Source of the DNA: Prevotella sp. MGM1
Lineage (GTDB): Bacteria; Bacteroidota; Bacteroidia; Bacteroidales; Bacteroidaceae
NCBI RefSeq assembly: GCF_002933775.1
Contig: NZ_BEWV01000206.1
Coordinates: 1 to 64,000 of the forward strand
Reading direction: 5' to 3'
DNA: 64,000 nt
Program-made: the position numbers and the translations under genes
Shown here: one piece after another, positions 35,534-45,975 of the stretch
How positions within the stretch are numbered: position 1 is the stretch's first letter
Layout of the letters: every line of letters begins with the position of its first letter
The notes under the pieces: generated by a model
What the model was told of the DNA's origin: nothing
The model's input: only the letters and a program-made list of their open reading frames with translations
The model's database searches: none

Positions 35534-36886
35534 TTGGATTTAGCAAGTATTGTTTCTGCATATATCGAGCGACTTGATTTGCTTGATAAAGACCGCGTTC
35601 ATATTGTGGCGGTGAGCGGTGGCGCTGATAGTGTGGCCTTATTATTGGTATTATCCGAATTGGGCTTTTGCGTGGAGGCGGCCCATTGCAATTTCCATCT
35701 GCGTGGAAAAGAATCTGACAGGGATGAGGATTTTGTTCGTGAGCTATGCAATAAGAATAATATACCATTCCACTTAACTCACTTTGATACAACCGGATAT
35801 GCTTGTCTGCATAAAGTAAGCATCGAGCTTGCGGCCAGAAAATTGCGTTATTCTTATTTTGAGCAATTACGAAAGAATATTGATGCAGTTGACATTTGTG
35901 TGGCACACCATAGTGATGACACTGTTGAGACCGTGTTGATGAATCTGGTCCGCGGTACGGGGATACACGGATTGTCGGGTATCAAAGCCGTAAATGGAAA
36001 TATCAAGCGTCCTTTTTTATGCGTAAACCGTGGTGATATAGAAAATTATTTGAAGCACAAAAAACAGATTTATGTCACCGATAGCACAAACCTAACTGAT
36101 GAAGCCACGCGAAATAAGTTCCGTCTTAATGTGATACCGATGCTCAAATGCATCAATCCAAAGGCATCGGAAAATATAAGACGTACAGCGGAATACATGG
36201 CTGAAGCGGTCAAGATTTTTGACGATGCTATATCCAAGGGCATTAAACGTGTCGTCAATAGGGTAGCCGAGGATGATTGTTTATATATAAATATAAAGAG
36301 TCTGCTTAAAGAACCGTCACCGGAATATTTGTTGCACCAGATACTGAAGGATTATCATTTTACGGCAATGCAAGTAGAACAAATATATCACAGTGTTGGT
36401 TCGCAACCGGGAAAGCTATTTGCTTCTGGTGATTTTGAATTATTGATAGATCGTTGTCATATAATTGTCTCACCTCATGCCGAGGTCTTTAAATCATTGA
36501 AAATTCCACAATGTGGTACTTATATTTTGTCTGATTTAGGCAGAATATCAATCACACAAACAATGGTTGATGAAAATTTCGTTATATCCCGCGATAAAAA
36601 TAAAGTATGTCTTGATGCTTCCGAAATAGAATTTCCGCTTGTTTTGCGTATAATTTCCCCCGGAGACAGGTTTATTCCGTTTGGCATGAGAGGCTCAAAG
36701 CTTGTCAGCGATTATCTTACCGACAAGAAAAAAACACTGTTTCAAAAGAAAAAACAACTCGTTCTTACTGATGCTTCAGGTGCCATCGTGTGGCTGGTAA
36801 ACGAAAGACCTGATGCCCGTCACTGTATATCCGATAAAACGAAGAACGCTCTTGTCGTATCATTTGAATGTATGAAATATAAATAA
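35534..36886 (+). CDS. tilS: tRNA(Ile)-lysidine synthetase
   Basis: This 450-residue enzyme makes lysidine at the wobble C of tRNA-Ile(CAU) so that it reads AUA. The PP-loop SGGADSVALL is at about 28-37, CNFHLRGKESDRDEDFV is the family's second motif, and HHSDDTVETVLMNLVRGTG completes the N-terminal domain. Linker and C-terminal domains follow to the usual length (SPGDRFIPFGMRGSKLVSDYLTDKK). No ATG lies before the PP-loop, so translation must start at the TTG at 35534, 3 bases after the previous stop. Confidence 0.95.
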   Translation: MDLASIVSAYIERLDLLDKDRVHIVAVSGGADSVALLLVLSELGFCVEAAHCNFHLRGKESDRDEDFVRELCNKNNIPFHLTHFDTTGYACLHKVSIELAARKLRYSYFEQLRKNIDAVDICVAHHSDDTVETVLMNLVRGTGIHGLSGIKAVNGNIKRPFLCVNRGDIENYLKHKKQIYVTDSTNLTDEATRNKFRLNVIPMLKCINPKASENIRRTAEYMAEAVKIFDDAISKGIKRVVNRVAEDDCLYINIKSLLKEPSPEYLLHQILKDYHFTAMQVEQIYHSVGSQPGKLFASGDFELLIDRCHIIVSPHAEVFKSLKIPQCGTYILSDLGRISITQTMVDENFVISRDKNKVCLDASEIEFPLVLRIISPGDRFIPFGMRGSKLVSDYLTDKKKTLFQKKKQLVLTDASGAIVWLVNERPDARHCISDKTKNALVVSFECMKYK

Positions 36887-36927
36887 AGTCTGCCCCAACA
36901 TTTATAAAAATGCTTTGAGGCAGACTT
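36886..36927. terminator. Convergent terminator between tilS and clpC
   Basis: AAGTCTGCC (36886-36894) pairs with GGCAGACTT (36919-36927) around a 24-nt loop. The last base of the tilS stop codon is the first base of the stem. Flanks are A/T rich on both sides. Confidence 0.65.
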
Positions 36928-37040
36928 ATTTGTCGTTTTACCCAGGATATAAATCCCCCTTTTTCTGTTATTTATAGTGAGTATTCGCTTTTTCGATAGT
37001 ACGAATATTGTCTCTTATCCAATACATTCCACTCTGTATG

Positions 37041-39584
37041 TCAGATAGTGAATGCAAGTTCTTCCTTACCTTCCTGCTTGGTTATCGTGATTTTATCTCC
37101 GGCTTTCAATTCGCCGTTGATTATCATTTCGCCCAATCCATCTTCTATATATGTCTGGATGGCACGTTTCAAAGGACGTGCACCAAACTGGACATCATAT
37201 CCTTTTGACGCTACGAACTCCTTGGCCTCGGCACTGATATCAAGTTGATACCCCATGGCCTCTACTCGTCCAAACAATCCCCTAAGCTCAATGTCGATTA
37301 TCTTTTTAATCGCATCCATATCCAACTGATCGAAAGTGATAATCTCATCGAGCCTGTTGAGAAATTCCGGTGAAAACTGACGGCTCAGTGACTTTTGGAT
37401 AATACTGCGAGCATATTCCTTATCTTTGTCGTTAAGAGCAAGTCCACCATCAGACGCATTAAAACCTACTCCACGCGAAAACTCTTTCAATCGCTTGGTT
37501 CCGGCATTGCTCGTCATGATAATCACCGTATTACGAAAGTCTACGAAGCGGCCGTTTCCATCTGTCAGCCGTCCCTCGTCAAGCACTTGCAACAACAGGT
37601 TATATATGTTGCCATGAGCTTTTTCAATCTCGTCCAGCAATATGATAGAGTAGGGGTGGCGCCTCACTTTCTCCGTGAGTTGTCCTCCCTCCTCATAACC
37701 GACATATCCCGGAGGTGCGCCGATAAGTCTGGATACGTTAAAGCTCTCGGTGTACTCACTCATATCTATTCTTATAAGAGCCTCTGATGAACCAAACATA
37801 AACTCTGCAAGTTTCTTTGCAAGATATGTCTTGCCCACACCTGTAGGCCCGAGGAACATGAAAGCGCCAATCGGATGATTGGGGTCTTTCAGTCCGACTC
37901 TGTTTCTCTGTATAGCCTTTACAATCTTGTCAATAGCCGGTTCCTGAGCGATAACGACTCCTTTAAGTTCTTCTGACATTCCTTTAAGTCGTATACCCTC
38001 TGCCTCTGCCATGCGCTGTACTGGAACACCGGTCATCATCGACACAACATCGGCCACGTCACTGCCGGTTACAGTCTGCCTGTCACTACTTTCACCATTG
38101 GTCCACTTTTCGTTAAGCTCTTTCAGCTCTGCTTCCAACTCCGTCTGTCGGTCCCTATAACCAGCGGCAAGTTCAAAGTTCTGGTTTCTTACCGCAGCTT
38201 GTTTTTTATCCTTTATTATGTCTATTTCTTTTTCTTTCTCGGTTATTTCCGGTGGAATCGTCATAGAGCCGAGACGAACTCTCGAACCGACCTCGTCAAG
38301 AGCGTCTATCGCTTTGTCTGGGAATTGCCTGTCTGTAATATATCTTTCTGTCAGCTTGACACAAGCATGCAGTGCCTCGTCTGTGTATTCCACATGGTGG
38401 TGATGCTCATATCTACCCTTTATATTTTTCAATATAGCATAAGTCTCATCACTTGTTGTCGGTTCGACAAGAACTTTCTGAAATCTTCTTTCAAGTGCGC
38501 CGTCTTTTTCGATGCTATTGCGATACTCATCAAGTGTTGTCGCTCCTATACATTGTATTGTGCCTCTTGCCAACGCCGGTTTTAATATATTTGCGGCATC
38601 CATGCTTCCAGGAGTGGATCCCGCTCCCACAAGGGTATGAATCTCATCTATGAATATAATTATATCGGGATTTGTCTCTATTTCCTTTATCAATGCCTTT
38701 ATACGTTCCTCAAACTGTCCTCTGTATTTTGTTCCTGCCACAATGCCGGTCATATCAAGGCTGACCACCCGCTTGTTGAACAGCATCGGAGATACGTGGC
38801 GAGCAGCTATAAGCTGTGCCAATCCCTCAACAATAGCGCTTTTGCCAACACCTGGCTCACCTATTAGTATGGGATTGTTTTTCTTCCTTCTACAAAGAAT
38901 TTCTATCACGCGGGCAATTTCACGCTCACGCCCGACAACCGGGTCAAGCTTGCCGTCAAGAGCTGCTTTTGTCATGTCAACCCCGAAATTGTCTATGACA
39001 GGTGTTTTACCTTGGGACTTACGGTTTTGAGTGGCAGTCTGAGAATTCTTTGCGTTCATGTCTCCCCGGCTTCCACCACCATGTGGGTCAGCCTGCTCAA
39101 ATTCACTTTCCTCCTCATCAGGTAATCCTATGCCGTCTTGTATATGTCCTTTGGATTGAAGCATTGTCATGGCATCTTCGTAATTCATGTTGTTTATTTC
39201 CAGTATTTCTTTAGCTCCATTATCTACATTATCATGAAGTATGGCAAGTAGCAGATGTTGCTCGTCAACACGTTGTGTACGCTGTATACGTGCTTCAAGA
39301 ACGGCAAGTTTCAGTATGTTGCTTGCTTTTTCATTCAATACCAGTTCCGATGTGTTGATTGGTACACCAATCTCATCTTCACGCACTTTGTTTTCAAGGC
39401 CAGCCTTTACAGACTGTATATTAATGTCCAACCTGTTGAATACATCTATTACCGGACTCTCTTTTATTCTCAACAATCCGAGAAGAAGATGCTCCGGACC
39501 GACAGAGCGACTTGCCAAGCGCGCGGCTTCTTCCCTGCTATAAGCAAGAATCTCTGATACTTTGGGCGAAAATTGACTTGTCAT
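37041..39584 (-). CDS. clpC: ATP-dependent Clp protease ATP-binding subunit ClpC
   Basis: This 847-residue AAA+ unfoldase feeds proteins to ClpP. It has the N-terminal Clp_N double repeat (about 1-150), a linker, AAA domain 1 (Walker A GEPGVGKSAI, about 241-250; VDEIHTLVGAG), a UVR motif in the middle (NQNFELAAGYRDRQTELEAEL), AAA domain 2 (Walker A GPTGVGKTYLAKK) and the C-terminal D2-small domain. The UVR motif separates it from ClpB. ClpP is not in the window. No heat-shock operator (such as HrcA CIRCE) was seen upstream. Confidence 0.96.
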   Translation of the reverse strand: MTSQFSPKVSEILAYSREEAARLASRSVGPEHLLLGLLRIKESPVIDVFNRLDINIQSVKAGLENKVREDEIGVPINTSELVLNEKASNILKLAVLEARIQRTQRVDEQHLLLAILHDNVDNGAKEILEINNMNYEDAMTMLQSKGHIQDGIGLPDEEESEFEQADPHGGGSRGDMNAKNSQTATQNRKSQGKTPVIDNFGVDMTKAALDGKLDPVVGREREIARVIEILCRRKKNNPILIGEPGVGKSAIVEGLAQLIAARHVSPMLFNKRVVSLDMTGIVAGTKYRGQFEERIKALIKEIETNPDIIIFIDEIHTLVGAGSTPGSMDAANILKPALARGTIQCIGATTLDEYRNSIEKDGALERRFQKVLVEPTTSDETYAILKNIKGRYEHHHHVEYTDEALHACVKLTERYITDRQFPDKAIDALDEVGSRVRLGSMTIPPEITEKEKEIDIIKDKKQAAVRNQNFELAAGYRDRQTELEAELKELNEKWTNGESSDRQTVTGSDVADVVSMMTGVPVQRMAEAEGIRLKGMSEELKGVVIAQEPAIDKIVKAIQRNRVGLKDPNHPIGAFMFLGPTGVGKTYLAKKLAEFMFGSSEALIRIDMSEYTESFNVSRLIGAPPGYVGYEEGGQLTEKVRRHPYSIILLDEIEKAHGNIYNLLLQVLDEGRLTDGNGRFVDFRNTVIIMTSNAGTKRLKEFSRGVGFNASDGGLALNDKDKEYARSIIQKSLSRQFSPEFLNRLDEIITFDQLDMDAIKKIIDIELRGLFGRVEAMGYQLDISAEAKEFVASKGYDVQFGARPLKRAIQTYIEDGLGEMIINGELKAGDKITITKQEGKEELAFTI

Positions 39585-39832
39585 TATTTATCCTCTCTCT
39601 TTAAATTAAACAATCTATTAATTAATAAGCGTAAGAAAGCAAAAGCCATGCCAAAGTACACAAACGGAATGTTATGTCTATTAAATATTTGTTATATTGC
39701 GTTCGTTGCCTTATTCATTAAGGAATATTCTTGTGTCATTTACTGATATTTATTTAATAAGTCAATACGGCTTCTGCGACCGGTATATACAAGAATATTG
39801 GCTGTGGTATCGTAATATGTATCGCAAACATA

Positions 39833-39864
39833 TTTGCTTTATATGTTATTTCGTATTATATTTG
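39833..39864 (+). promoter_or_regulatory. Orphan consensus promoter
   Basis: TTTG (39833-39836), 20 bases, TATATTTG (39857-39864) fits the Bacteroidota pattern. It points away from clpC and has no known gene downstream until gyrA 920 bases later, with a terminator in between. Confidence 0.6.
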
Positions 39865-39870
39865 CATACT

Positions 39871-40108
39871 GTTAAACGACAAACGCCCCTATGACTGCAT
39901 GATAAATATTGACAAAATAGCGTGTCTTAAAAACGCTGCAACTCTAATGTTCCAGACTTTAAAATTTGATTTAACTGATGTCGGTTTGCTTTCAGTAACT
40001 GTTCAGACCTATCATGTATTTATTGTTTACTGCATATAGTATATAATTCACCACCATACTGATTTACAGGCGAGACTCCACCATAACGTGTAGTCTCGCC
40101 TTTTACTT
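39871..40108 (+). ncRNA. Candidate small RNA or small-protein mRNA
   Basis: A promoter at 39833-39864 and a hairpin terminator at 40069-40100 with a T-rich tail bound a predicted ~238-nt transcript. Inside lies one ORF of 46 codons (39899-40039, MINIDKIACLKNAATLMF at its start). No known RNA family is recognised. It may be a regulatory RNA, a small-protein mRNA, or a chance pairing of signals. Confidence 0.35.
40069..40108 (+). terminator. GC-rich hairpin with T-rich tail
   Basis: GGCGAGACT (40069-40077) pairs with AGTCTCGCC (40092-40100) around 14 nt and is followed by TTTTACTTT on the plus strand. Confidence 0.75.
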
Positions 40109-40170
40109 TAATAAAGTATATTATTTTATTACAAATCAGTCACAAAGTGTTCTTCATCTAAGTATTTATT

Positions 40171-40242
40171 GCATTCCGTTCGGATACCGGTTGCTCTGCA
40201 TTTAGCGTCTAAACGCAATGCAACGGGTATCCAAACGGAATA
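40171..40242. repeat. GGGATAC interspersed repeat, copy C
   Basis: The left arm ATTCCGTTCGGATACCGGTTGC is mirrored by GCAACGGGTATCCAAACGGAAT, 20 of 22 positions matching, around an inner TGCATTTAG/CTAAACGCAATGCA palindrome. It shares these words with copies A, B and D. Confidence 0.7.
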
Positions 40243-40657
40243 CAACCACTATCTAAATACAACTGAAACTATTTTTGCCTGAAATCACTACAGTAAGTTG
40301 TCAAAAATTATAGTGTAATCCGTCGGTTTACATCTTTTTCTATAATAAGTTATGTCTAAACGGAATTATAATGTATTTGACATTATTTTTACATACCTCT
40401 AAAATATTTGCACCAACCGCCATTATACTTTTTCTTGGCTGAAGATTATTATTCGAGCATGTCAAGCCATGATAACGAATATGCTGGGGCTAACGTGGCA
40501 TAGTTGCCAAATGTAACGTGCATATTTGTTTTTATTCCTAAAAATCCATTATCACAGTACAACTGCAACACCATTTTCGAGGCCGTAAAGGTCTGTATGG
40601 CAGTACACGTGTACTTATAAAATTGTTTAAATGTTTCTTTATGTCTGAAAAAAGTAG

Positions 40658-40665
40658 TAATTTTG
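40658..40665 (+). promoter_or_regulatory. Probable -7 element of gyrA
   Basis: TAATTTTG matches TAnnTTTG, with a weak TGTTT box about 20 bases upstream. It implies a leader of ~115 nt before the gyrA ATG. Confidence 0.5.
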
Positions 40666-40786
40666 AAGGCTTTAAAGATGTAAAAACGCGTCAGAACGGC
40701 TTAAAAGTGCCTTAAACGGCATTTCAGCGGTAAACCGCCGGCCTTGTGGCAGCTAAGCAGATAACAATAAAAACAAATAACAATCA

Positions 40787-43387
40787 ATGGATCAAACATT
40801 AGACCAAGACAGAATCATAAAAATTAATATTGAGGAAGAAATGAAATCCTCATATATTGATTATTCGATGTCTGTAATCGTAGCCCGTGCTCTTCCGGAT
40901 GTTCGCGACGGATTTAAACCTGTTCATCGCCGTATCCTATATGGAATGATGGGTATCGGTAACGGCAGCGATAAGCCGTATAAGAAATGCGCACGTGTTG
41001 TCGGTGAGGTGTTAGGAAAATATCACCCGCACGGAGATATTTCCGTATATGGCGCTCTTGTCAGAATGGCACAGGAGTGGAGCATGAGATATACATTGGT
41101 AGACGGTCAAGGCAACTTCGGTTCTGTGGATGGAGACTCAGCGGCAGCAATGCGTTATACCGAATGCCGACTATCTAAAATGGGAGAGCATGTCATGGAT
41201 GATTTGGAAAAAGACACCGTAGACATGACGAACAACTTTGACGACTCGTTGCAGGAGCCGACCGTAATGCCGACAAAAATACCTAATTTGCTGGTAAATG
41301 GCGGAAATGGTATAGCCGTGGGTATGGCGACCAATATTCCGACACACAATCTGGCGGAAGTAATAGACGGCTGTTGCGCTTACATAGACAATCCGGATAT
41401 AGACACAGACGGGCTTATGGAGTATATCAAAGCTCCCGACTTCCCGACCGGTGCATATATATATGGTATACAAGGAGTGAAAGACGCGTACGATACAGGT
41501 CGCGGACGGATTGTGATGAGAGCCAAAGCCGAAATCGAGACAGGAGACACTCATGATAAAATCGTGGTGACGGAAATTCCTTATGGCGTAAACAAGGCTG
41601 ATCTCGTGAAATATATAGCAGATTTGGCAAATGAAAAAAGAATAGAAGGCATCAGCTATGTAAACGACGAGTCGGGACGTCAGGGTATGCGTATCGTCGT
41701 TGACGTAAAGCGAGAGGCAAACGCCAATGTCATTCTTAATAAACTTTTTAAGATGACAGCACTGCAAAGTTCTTTCTCGGTGAACTGTATCGCCCTTGTG
41801 AAAGGCAGGCCGAGACTTCTTTCCTTGAAAGATTGCGTGAGGTATTTTGTGGAGCATCGTCATGACGTGACGATCCGCAGGACAAGGTTTGATTTGAAGA
41901 AAGCGCAAGACCGTGCCCACATTCTGGAAGCGCTCATAGTTGCCTGCGATAATATCGATGAGGTGGTACATCTTATCCGTACGTCCAAGACTCCGCAAGA
42001 TGCTATCGAAAACCTCAAGAAACGTTTCGACTTTGACGATGTTCAGGCAAAGGCAATTGTTGACATGCGTCTAAGCCAGTTGACCGGCCTTCGCATGGAT
42101 CAGTTGCATCAAGAGTACGAGGAACTTGAAAAACTCATAGCCCACTTACAGGAGATACTTGACAATCCTGAATTGTGTAAGCAGGTGATGAAAGCCGAGT
42201 TGCTGGAAGTAAAAGAGAAATATGGTGACGAGCGTCGTACTGAAATAAAGTATTCGAGCGAAGAGTTTAATGCGGAGGATTTCTATCCGGATGATCCAGT
42301 CGTGATTACAATCAGCCACTTGGGATATATCAAGCGCACGGCTCTTTCTGAATTTAAGGAACAGAGCCGCGGTGGAGTAGGAAGCAAGGGTGCCCAGACG
42401 CGTGACGCTGATTTCACGGAATACATATATCCCGCTACAATGCATAACACATTGCTTTTCTTCACTCAGAAAGGACGTTGTTATTGGCTTAAATGTTATG
42501 AAATTCCGGAGGGGGCAAAGAACTCGAAAGGCAGAGCTATACAGAACTTGCTCAATATTGAATCCGACGATGCCATCAATGCAGTTTTGAGAATAAAGAA
42601 GTTTAATGACGAAGAGTTCCTCAAAAGTCATTACGTAGTATTTGCGACAAAGCACGGTATAATAAAGAAAACATGCCTTGAAGCATATAGCCGCCCGCGC
42701 ACAAACGGCGTAATAGCCATAAATATCATGGAAGGCGATCAAGTCGTGGCAGTCAGGTTGACAAACGGTAATAACGAACTGATCATAGCCAACCGTAACG
42801 GCCGTGCGATACGATTTAATGAAAAAGACGTACGTGTGATGGGACGTGTGTCTACCGGAGTGCGCAGTATGCGCCTTGATGATGGTGACGACGAGGTGAT
42901 AGGCATGGTGTGTGTCAACGACCCGCAAACAGAGACCATAATGGTTGTAAGCGAAAACGGATATGGAAAGCGTAGCGAGATTGAGGACTATCGGAAAACG
43001 GCCCGTGGAGCAAAGGGTGTGAAAACATTGAGCGTCACGGAAAAGACTGGCCGACTGGTTGCGATTAAGGTTGTGACCGATGAAAATGACCTCATGATTA
43101 TCAACAAGAGCGGAATATTGATACGCTTGAAAGTTGCCGATGTACGTGTAATGGGGCGTGCGACACAAGGTGTCAGACTGATAAACCTCACAAAGAAAAA
43201 CGATATTATTGCAAGTGTTTGCAAGGTGATGAGTGCAGGTGACGCTGAGATAATGGAGCAAGATGGACAGACCGCATCGGAAGCAAGTGCATCACAAGCA
43301 AATAATAATAATATGTCTGATTCTGATGACGCGTCGGAAATTCATCCTGACGAAACGGCTCCAATCGTAGAATTCGGTGAAGAATAA
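40787..43387 (+). CDS. gyrA: DNA gyrase subunit A
   Basis: This 866-residue subunit cuts and rejoins DNA while gyrase adds negative supercoils. The catalytic tyrosine is Tyr124 ([12 protein letters not shown]. coli Tyr122). The quinolone-determining region reads [17 protein letters not shown] (residues 80-96), with Ile85 at the E. coli Ser83 position and Gly89 at the Asp87 position. The C-terminal pinwheel repeats (about 500-830) are present, including the GyrA-box-like [16 protein letters not shown] low-complexity acidic tail rich in Ser, Ala and Asn ends the protein. Two TPR genes follow on the same strand. Confidence 0.96.
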   Translation: MDQTLDQDRIIKINIEEEMKSSYIDYSMSVIVARALPDVRDGFKPVHRRILYGMMGIGNGSDKPYKKCARVVGEVLGKYHPHGDISVYGALVRMAQEWSMRYTLVDGQGNFGSVDGDSAAAMRYTECRLSKMGEHVMDDLEKDTVDMTNNFDDSLQEPTVMPTKIPNLLVNGGNGIAVGMATNIPTHNLAEVIDGCCAYIDNPDIDTDGLMEYIKAPDFPTGAYIYGIQGVKDAYDTGRGRIVMRAKAEIETGDTHDKIVVTEIPYGVNKADLVKYIADLANEKRIEGISYVNDESGRQGMRIVVDVKREANANVILNKLFKMTALQSSFSVNCIALVKGRPRLLSLKDCVRYFVEHRHDVTIRRTRFDLKKAQDRAHILEALIVACDNIDEVVHLIRTSKTPQDAIENLKKRFDFDDVQAKAIVDMRLSQLTGLRMDQLHQEYEELEKLIAHLQEILDNPELCKQVMKAELLEVKEKYGDERRTEIKYSSEEFNAEDFYPDDPVVITISHLGYIKRTALSEFKEQSRGGVGSKGAQTRDADFTEYIYPATMHNTLLFFTQKGRCYWLKCYEIPEGAKNSKGRAIQNLLNIESDDAINAVLRIKKFNDEEFLKSHYVVFATKHGIIKKTCLEAYSRPRTNGVIAINIMEGDQVVAVRLTNGNNELIIANRNGRAIRFNEKDVRVMGRVSTGVRSMRLDDGDDEVIGMVCVNDPQTETIMVVSENGYGKRSEIEDYRKTARGAKGVKTLSVTEKTGRLVAIKVVTDENDLMIINKSGILIRLKVADVRVMGRATQGVRLINLTKKNDIIASVCKVMSAGDAEIMEQDGQTASEASASQANNNNMSDSDDASEIHPDETAPIVEFGEE

Positions 43388-43425
43388 AATGGTACAGACA
43401 AATGTTTAATTAAAACTATAAAACG

Positions 43426-44667
43426 ATGAAAAAACTGATTATGATGGCAGTCACTGTTGCAGCGTCCGCCACAGCCTTTGCCCAAGACAATGTGGTAAAG
43501 GAAGCACAAAAGCTTTGTGACAAGGGAGAATTTGAAGAAGCACTGAAAATCATTACTCCCGCATTGACATCTGATGCCACAACCGATAAGGCTGCGGCAT
43601 GGAATACACTTAACAATATTCATTATCAGAAGTTTGCGGGCATTCAGCAGAAGAAAGCTGAAAGCGAGATAAAGAAAGATAACACTCCATACGATACTCT
43701 TGGCATGCATAGAAGTATTATCGCTGCAATGGAGGCCGCTTTGAAATGTGATGAGTTTGACAGGCAACCAAACGAGAAGGGAAAAGTAAAAATACGTTTC
43801 AGAAAAGCCAATCAGGACAGATACCAAATGGGACGTCTGAATCTTATACAGGCAGGACTATTTGAGTATAACCACAAAAATCTTGACAATGCTCAAAAGG
43901 CATGGACTTTGTATATTGATAGTGCGGAGGATCCTATGTTTACGGATATTGATCTGACAAAAGATGAATATCGTGCAGAGATTGCATATTTTGCCGGTTT
44001 GGTATCTTATCAAAAGAAAGACTATGCAAGTGCAGTTAAATATGCCAAAATTGCGGCTCAGGACTCGGCGAAAGCAGCCGACGCCAATGAAATACTTTTA
44101 TTCTCACAAAAAGAGAATTGCAAAACAAAGGAAGACTCTTTGGCTTATGTGGGAATATTGAAAGATCTTCATAAACAAAAGCCTAACGAAGATAAGTATT
44201 TCAATCTTTTGATGGAATATTATTCAGCTCCTGGACGTCAGGCTGAGCGCATGAAATGGCTGGAAGAAGAGATTACTGCCGATCCGAATAATAAAATGGC
44301 TTGGGCTTTGAAAGGTGAGGCCGAGATGAACAGTCAAAAATGGAATGAGGCCGTAGAATCATATAAGAAAGCCCTTGAGATAGACCCAAACTTCATCCAA
44401 GTGATATTCAACATCGGAGTATGTCTCAACTCTAAAGCCATAGAACTGAAAGATCAGTTAGCTGATAAGAAGACCGGTGGTCTTACGACAGCAAACCTGA
44501 ATAAAGTGAAGGAGGTTCTGAATCAGGCGTTGACGTATATGGAAAAAGCCAAAGAACAGGATCCTTCACGTGAAAAAGTAAACTGGGCATATCCTTTGTA
44601 CCAAATTTATTATTCATTGGGTAACAAGGAGAAATCAGCAGAAATGGAGAAACTGCTTGGCAACTAA
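43426..44667 (+). CDS. Secreted TPR protein
   Basis: This 413-residue protein has a signal peptide (MKKLIMMAVTVAASATAFAQ) and TPR repeats. The clearest one is AWALKGEAEMNSQKWNEAVESYKKALEIDPNFIQVIFNIGVCLN (about 285-328); another covers the first mature residues (AQKLCDKGEFEEALKIITPAL). TPR domains bind partner proteins; no enzyme motif is present. It follows gyrA by 38 bases and a paralogue follows after 22 bases, an arrangement common in Bacteroidales, but the role is unknown. Confidence 0.85.
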   Translation: MKKLIMMAVTVAASATAFAQDNVVKEAQKLCDKGEFEEALKIITPALTSDATTDKAAAWNTLNNIHYQKFAGIQQKKAESEIKKDNTPYDTLGMHRSIIAAMEAALKCDEFDRQPNEKGKVKIRFRKANQDRYQMGRLNLIQAGLFEYNHKNLDNAQKAWTLYIDSAEDPMFTDIDLTKDEYRAEIAYFAGLVSYQKKDYASAVKYAKIAAQDSAKAADANEILLFSQKENCKTKEDSLAYVGILKDLHKQKPNEDKYFNLLMEYYSAPGRQAERMKWLEEEITADPNNKMAWALKGEAEMNSQKWNEAVESYKKALEIDPNFIQVIFNIGVCLNSKAIELKDQLADKKTGGLTTANLNKVKEVLNQALTYMEKAKEQDPSREKVNWAYPLYQIYYSLGNKEKSAEMEKLLGN

Positions 44668-44689
44668 AAAATAAACATATAACCATTAA

Positions 44690-45889
44690 ATGAAGAAGCT
44701 GATATTATTAACGCTTCTCTTACTATTGATAACACCGTGCTTGAGAGCTCAACGAAAAGAGATGTCTCAAGCACGGTCTTATATAAAGAGTGGCAAGGAA
44801 CTGGAAAAAGCGGAAAAAATGATGACCGAGCTTTTGGCCAAAGATTCTGTTTGTAGGACTAATCCTAAAATATATTTGCTTTTATATCAAGCACTGCAAA
44901 AGCAATACGAAGTCGGTAATGAAAAGCTTTATCTAAAACAGAAATATGATACGGCTGCCATATTCAATCTGACAAAGCGTATGTTCACAGTACTTGAAAC
45001 GCTTGATTCCATCGATGCCATTCCTGATAAAAAAGGACGTGTAGTTTTGGAATATCGCCGTAAACACGCTTCGGAGTTAAACACATTGCGACCTAATCTT
45101 TTTTACGGCGGGACATATTATATAAGAAAAACAGATTATAAAACTGCTTTTGATTTCTTTTCCACATACATAGAATGTGACCGAAAACCATTGTTTTCAG
45201 GTTATGACTATCAGGATAACGATAAGCGTATGACAGATGCGGCATATTGGGCCACATATTGCGGATTTAAAATGAATAATCCCGAAAAAACACTTATGTA
45301 CGCAGATACGGCATTACATAATATATCCAAGAAAAAATATACCTTACGGTTTATTGCCGAAGCATATAAAGCTGAAAAAAAAGACGCACAGTATGTGCAA
45401 GTATTACGGACCGGATTTAAGGAATATCCAGAATACCCGTATTTCTTGTCACGATTGATGGATTATTACACAAATGCGGATAGTCTGAATGAGGCTTTAC
45501 TCCTGGCGGACAAGGCTCTGGCTGTTGATAGTGACAACGAATTGTTTATGCTGGCAAAGTCTACTGTATTACTTAATATTGGTAAATATGACGATTGCAT
45601 ATCGTTAAGTGATTCGCTAATACAAAAAAATGACACACTTCCTGAGCCGTATTTTAATGCCGGTACGGCTTATCTGAATAAAATATTGATTTTAGAAAGG
45701 GATAAACAAACTTCAAAGAACAAGAAACAAATTAAGAATTTATACAAAAAGGCAAGACCATATTTAGAGAAATATCGTGAATATGCGCCTGACAATAAAG
45801 ACAAGTGGGGACATGCGTTATATCGTATTTATTTAAATCTCAATATGGGAAAGCAATTCGATGAAATAGATAAAATACTAAAAAATTAA
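44690..45889 (+). CDS. Secreted TPR protein, paralogue of the preceding gene
   Basis: This 399-residue protein parallels the previous one in length, signal peptide (LILLTLLLLLITPCLRAQ), repeat spacing and local sequence: GRVVLEYRRKHASELNTLRPNLFYGG mirrors GKVKIRFRKANQDRYQMGRLNLIQAG, and the last segment NKDKWGHALYRIYLNL mirrors SREKVNWAYPLYQIYYSL. The two arose by tandem duplication and then diverged. A TPR unit near EALLLADKALAVDSDNELFMLAKSTVLL is visible. No function can be assigned. Confidence 0.8.
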   Translation: MKKLILLTLLLLLITPCLRAQRKEMSQARSYIKSGKELEKAEKMMTELLAKDSVCRTNPKIYLLLYQALQKQYEVGNEKLYLKQKYDTAAIFNLTKRMFTVLETLDSIDAIPDKKGRVVLEYRRKHASELNTLRPNLFYGGTYYIRKTDYKTAFDFFSTYIECDRKPLFSGYDYQDNDKRMTDAAYWATYCGFKMNNPEKTLMYADTALHNISKKKYTLRFIAEAYKAEKKDAQYVQVLRTGFKEYPEYPYFLSRLMDYYTNADSLNEALLLADKALAVDSDNELFMLAKSTVLLNIGKYDDCISLSDSLIQKNDTLPEPYFNAGTAYLNKILILERDKQTSKNKKQIKNLYKKARPYLEKYREYAPDNKDKWGHALYRIYLNLNMGKQFDEIDKILKN

Positions 45890-45931
45890 AAAATAAGCCT
45901 CATTGGCAATTCTACTTTAAAGTAAAAACGT

Positions 45932-45939
45932 TATCTTTG
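45932..45939 (+). promoter_or_regulatory. Probable -7 element of the phospho-sugar mutase gene
   Basis: TATCTTTG matches TAnnTTTG exactly, 36 bases before the ATG; a TTGG box lies somewhat further upstream than the usual 19-20 bases. Confidence 0.5.
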
Positions 45940-45975
45940 TAAAATGATAATATTTGATTTTTAACTTATAAAATT

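Larger units (their letters stand above)
39585..40786. other. 1.2-kb gap before gyrA with orphan transcription unit and repeat copy C
   Basis: The gap holds, in order, an AT-rich clpC upstream region, a promoter (39833-39864), a 46-codon ORF (39899-40039), a terminator (40069-40100), repeat copy C (40171-40242), ~400 bases of unassigned sequence, and the gyrA promoter region. No tmRNA, 6S or SRP RNA signature was recognised. Confidence 0.6.

Noticed and set aside
39585..40786. tmRNA, 6S RNA, SRP RNA or RNase P RNA in the gap before gyrA
   Set aside because: No tRNA-like ends, closing stem or conserved core motifs of these RNAs were found.
42146..43261. 371-codon frame antisense to gyrA
   Set aside because: It lies wholly inside gyrA, which is certain; the protein is His/Tyr/Cys-rich as expected from an antisense shadow.
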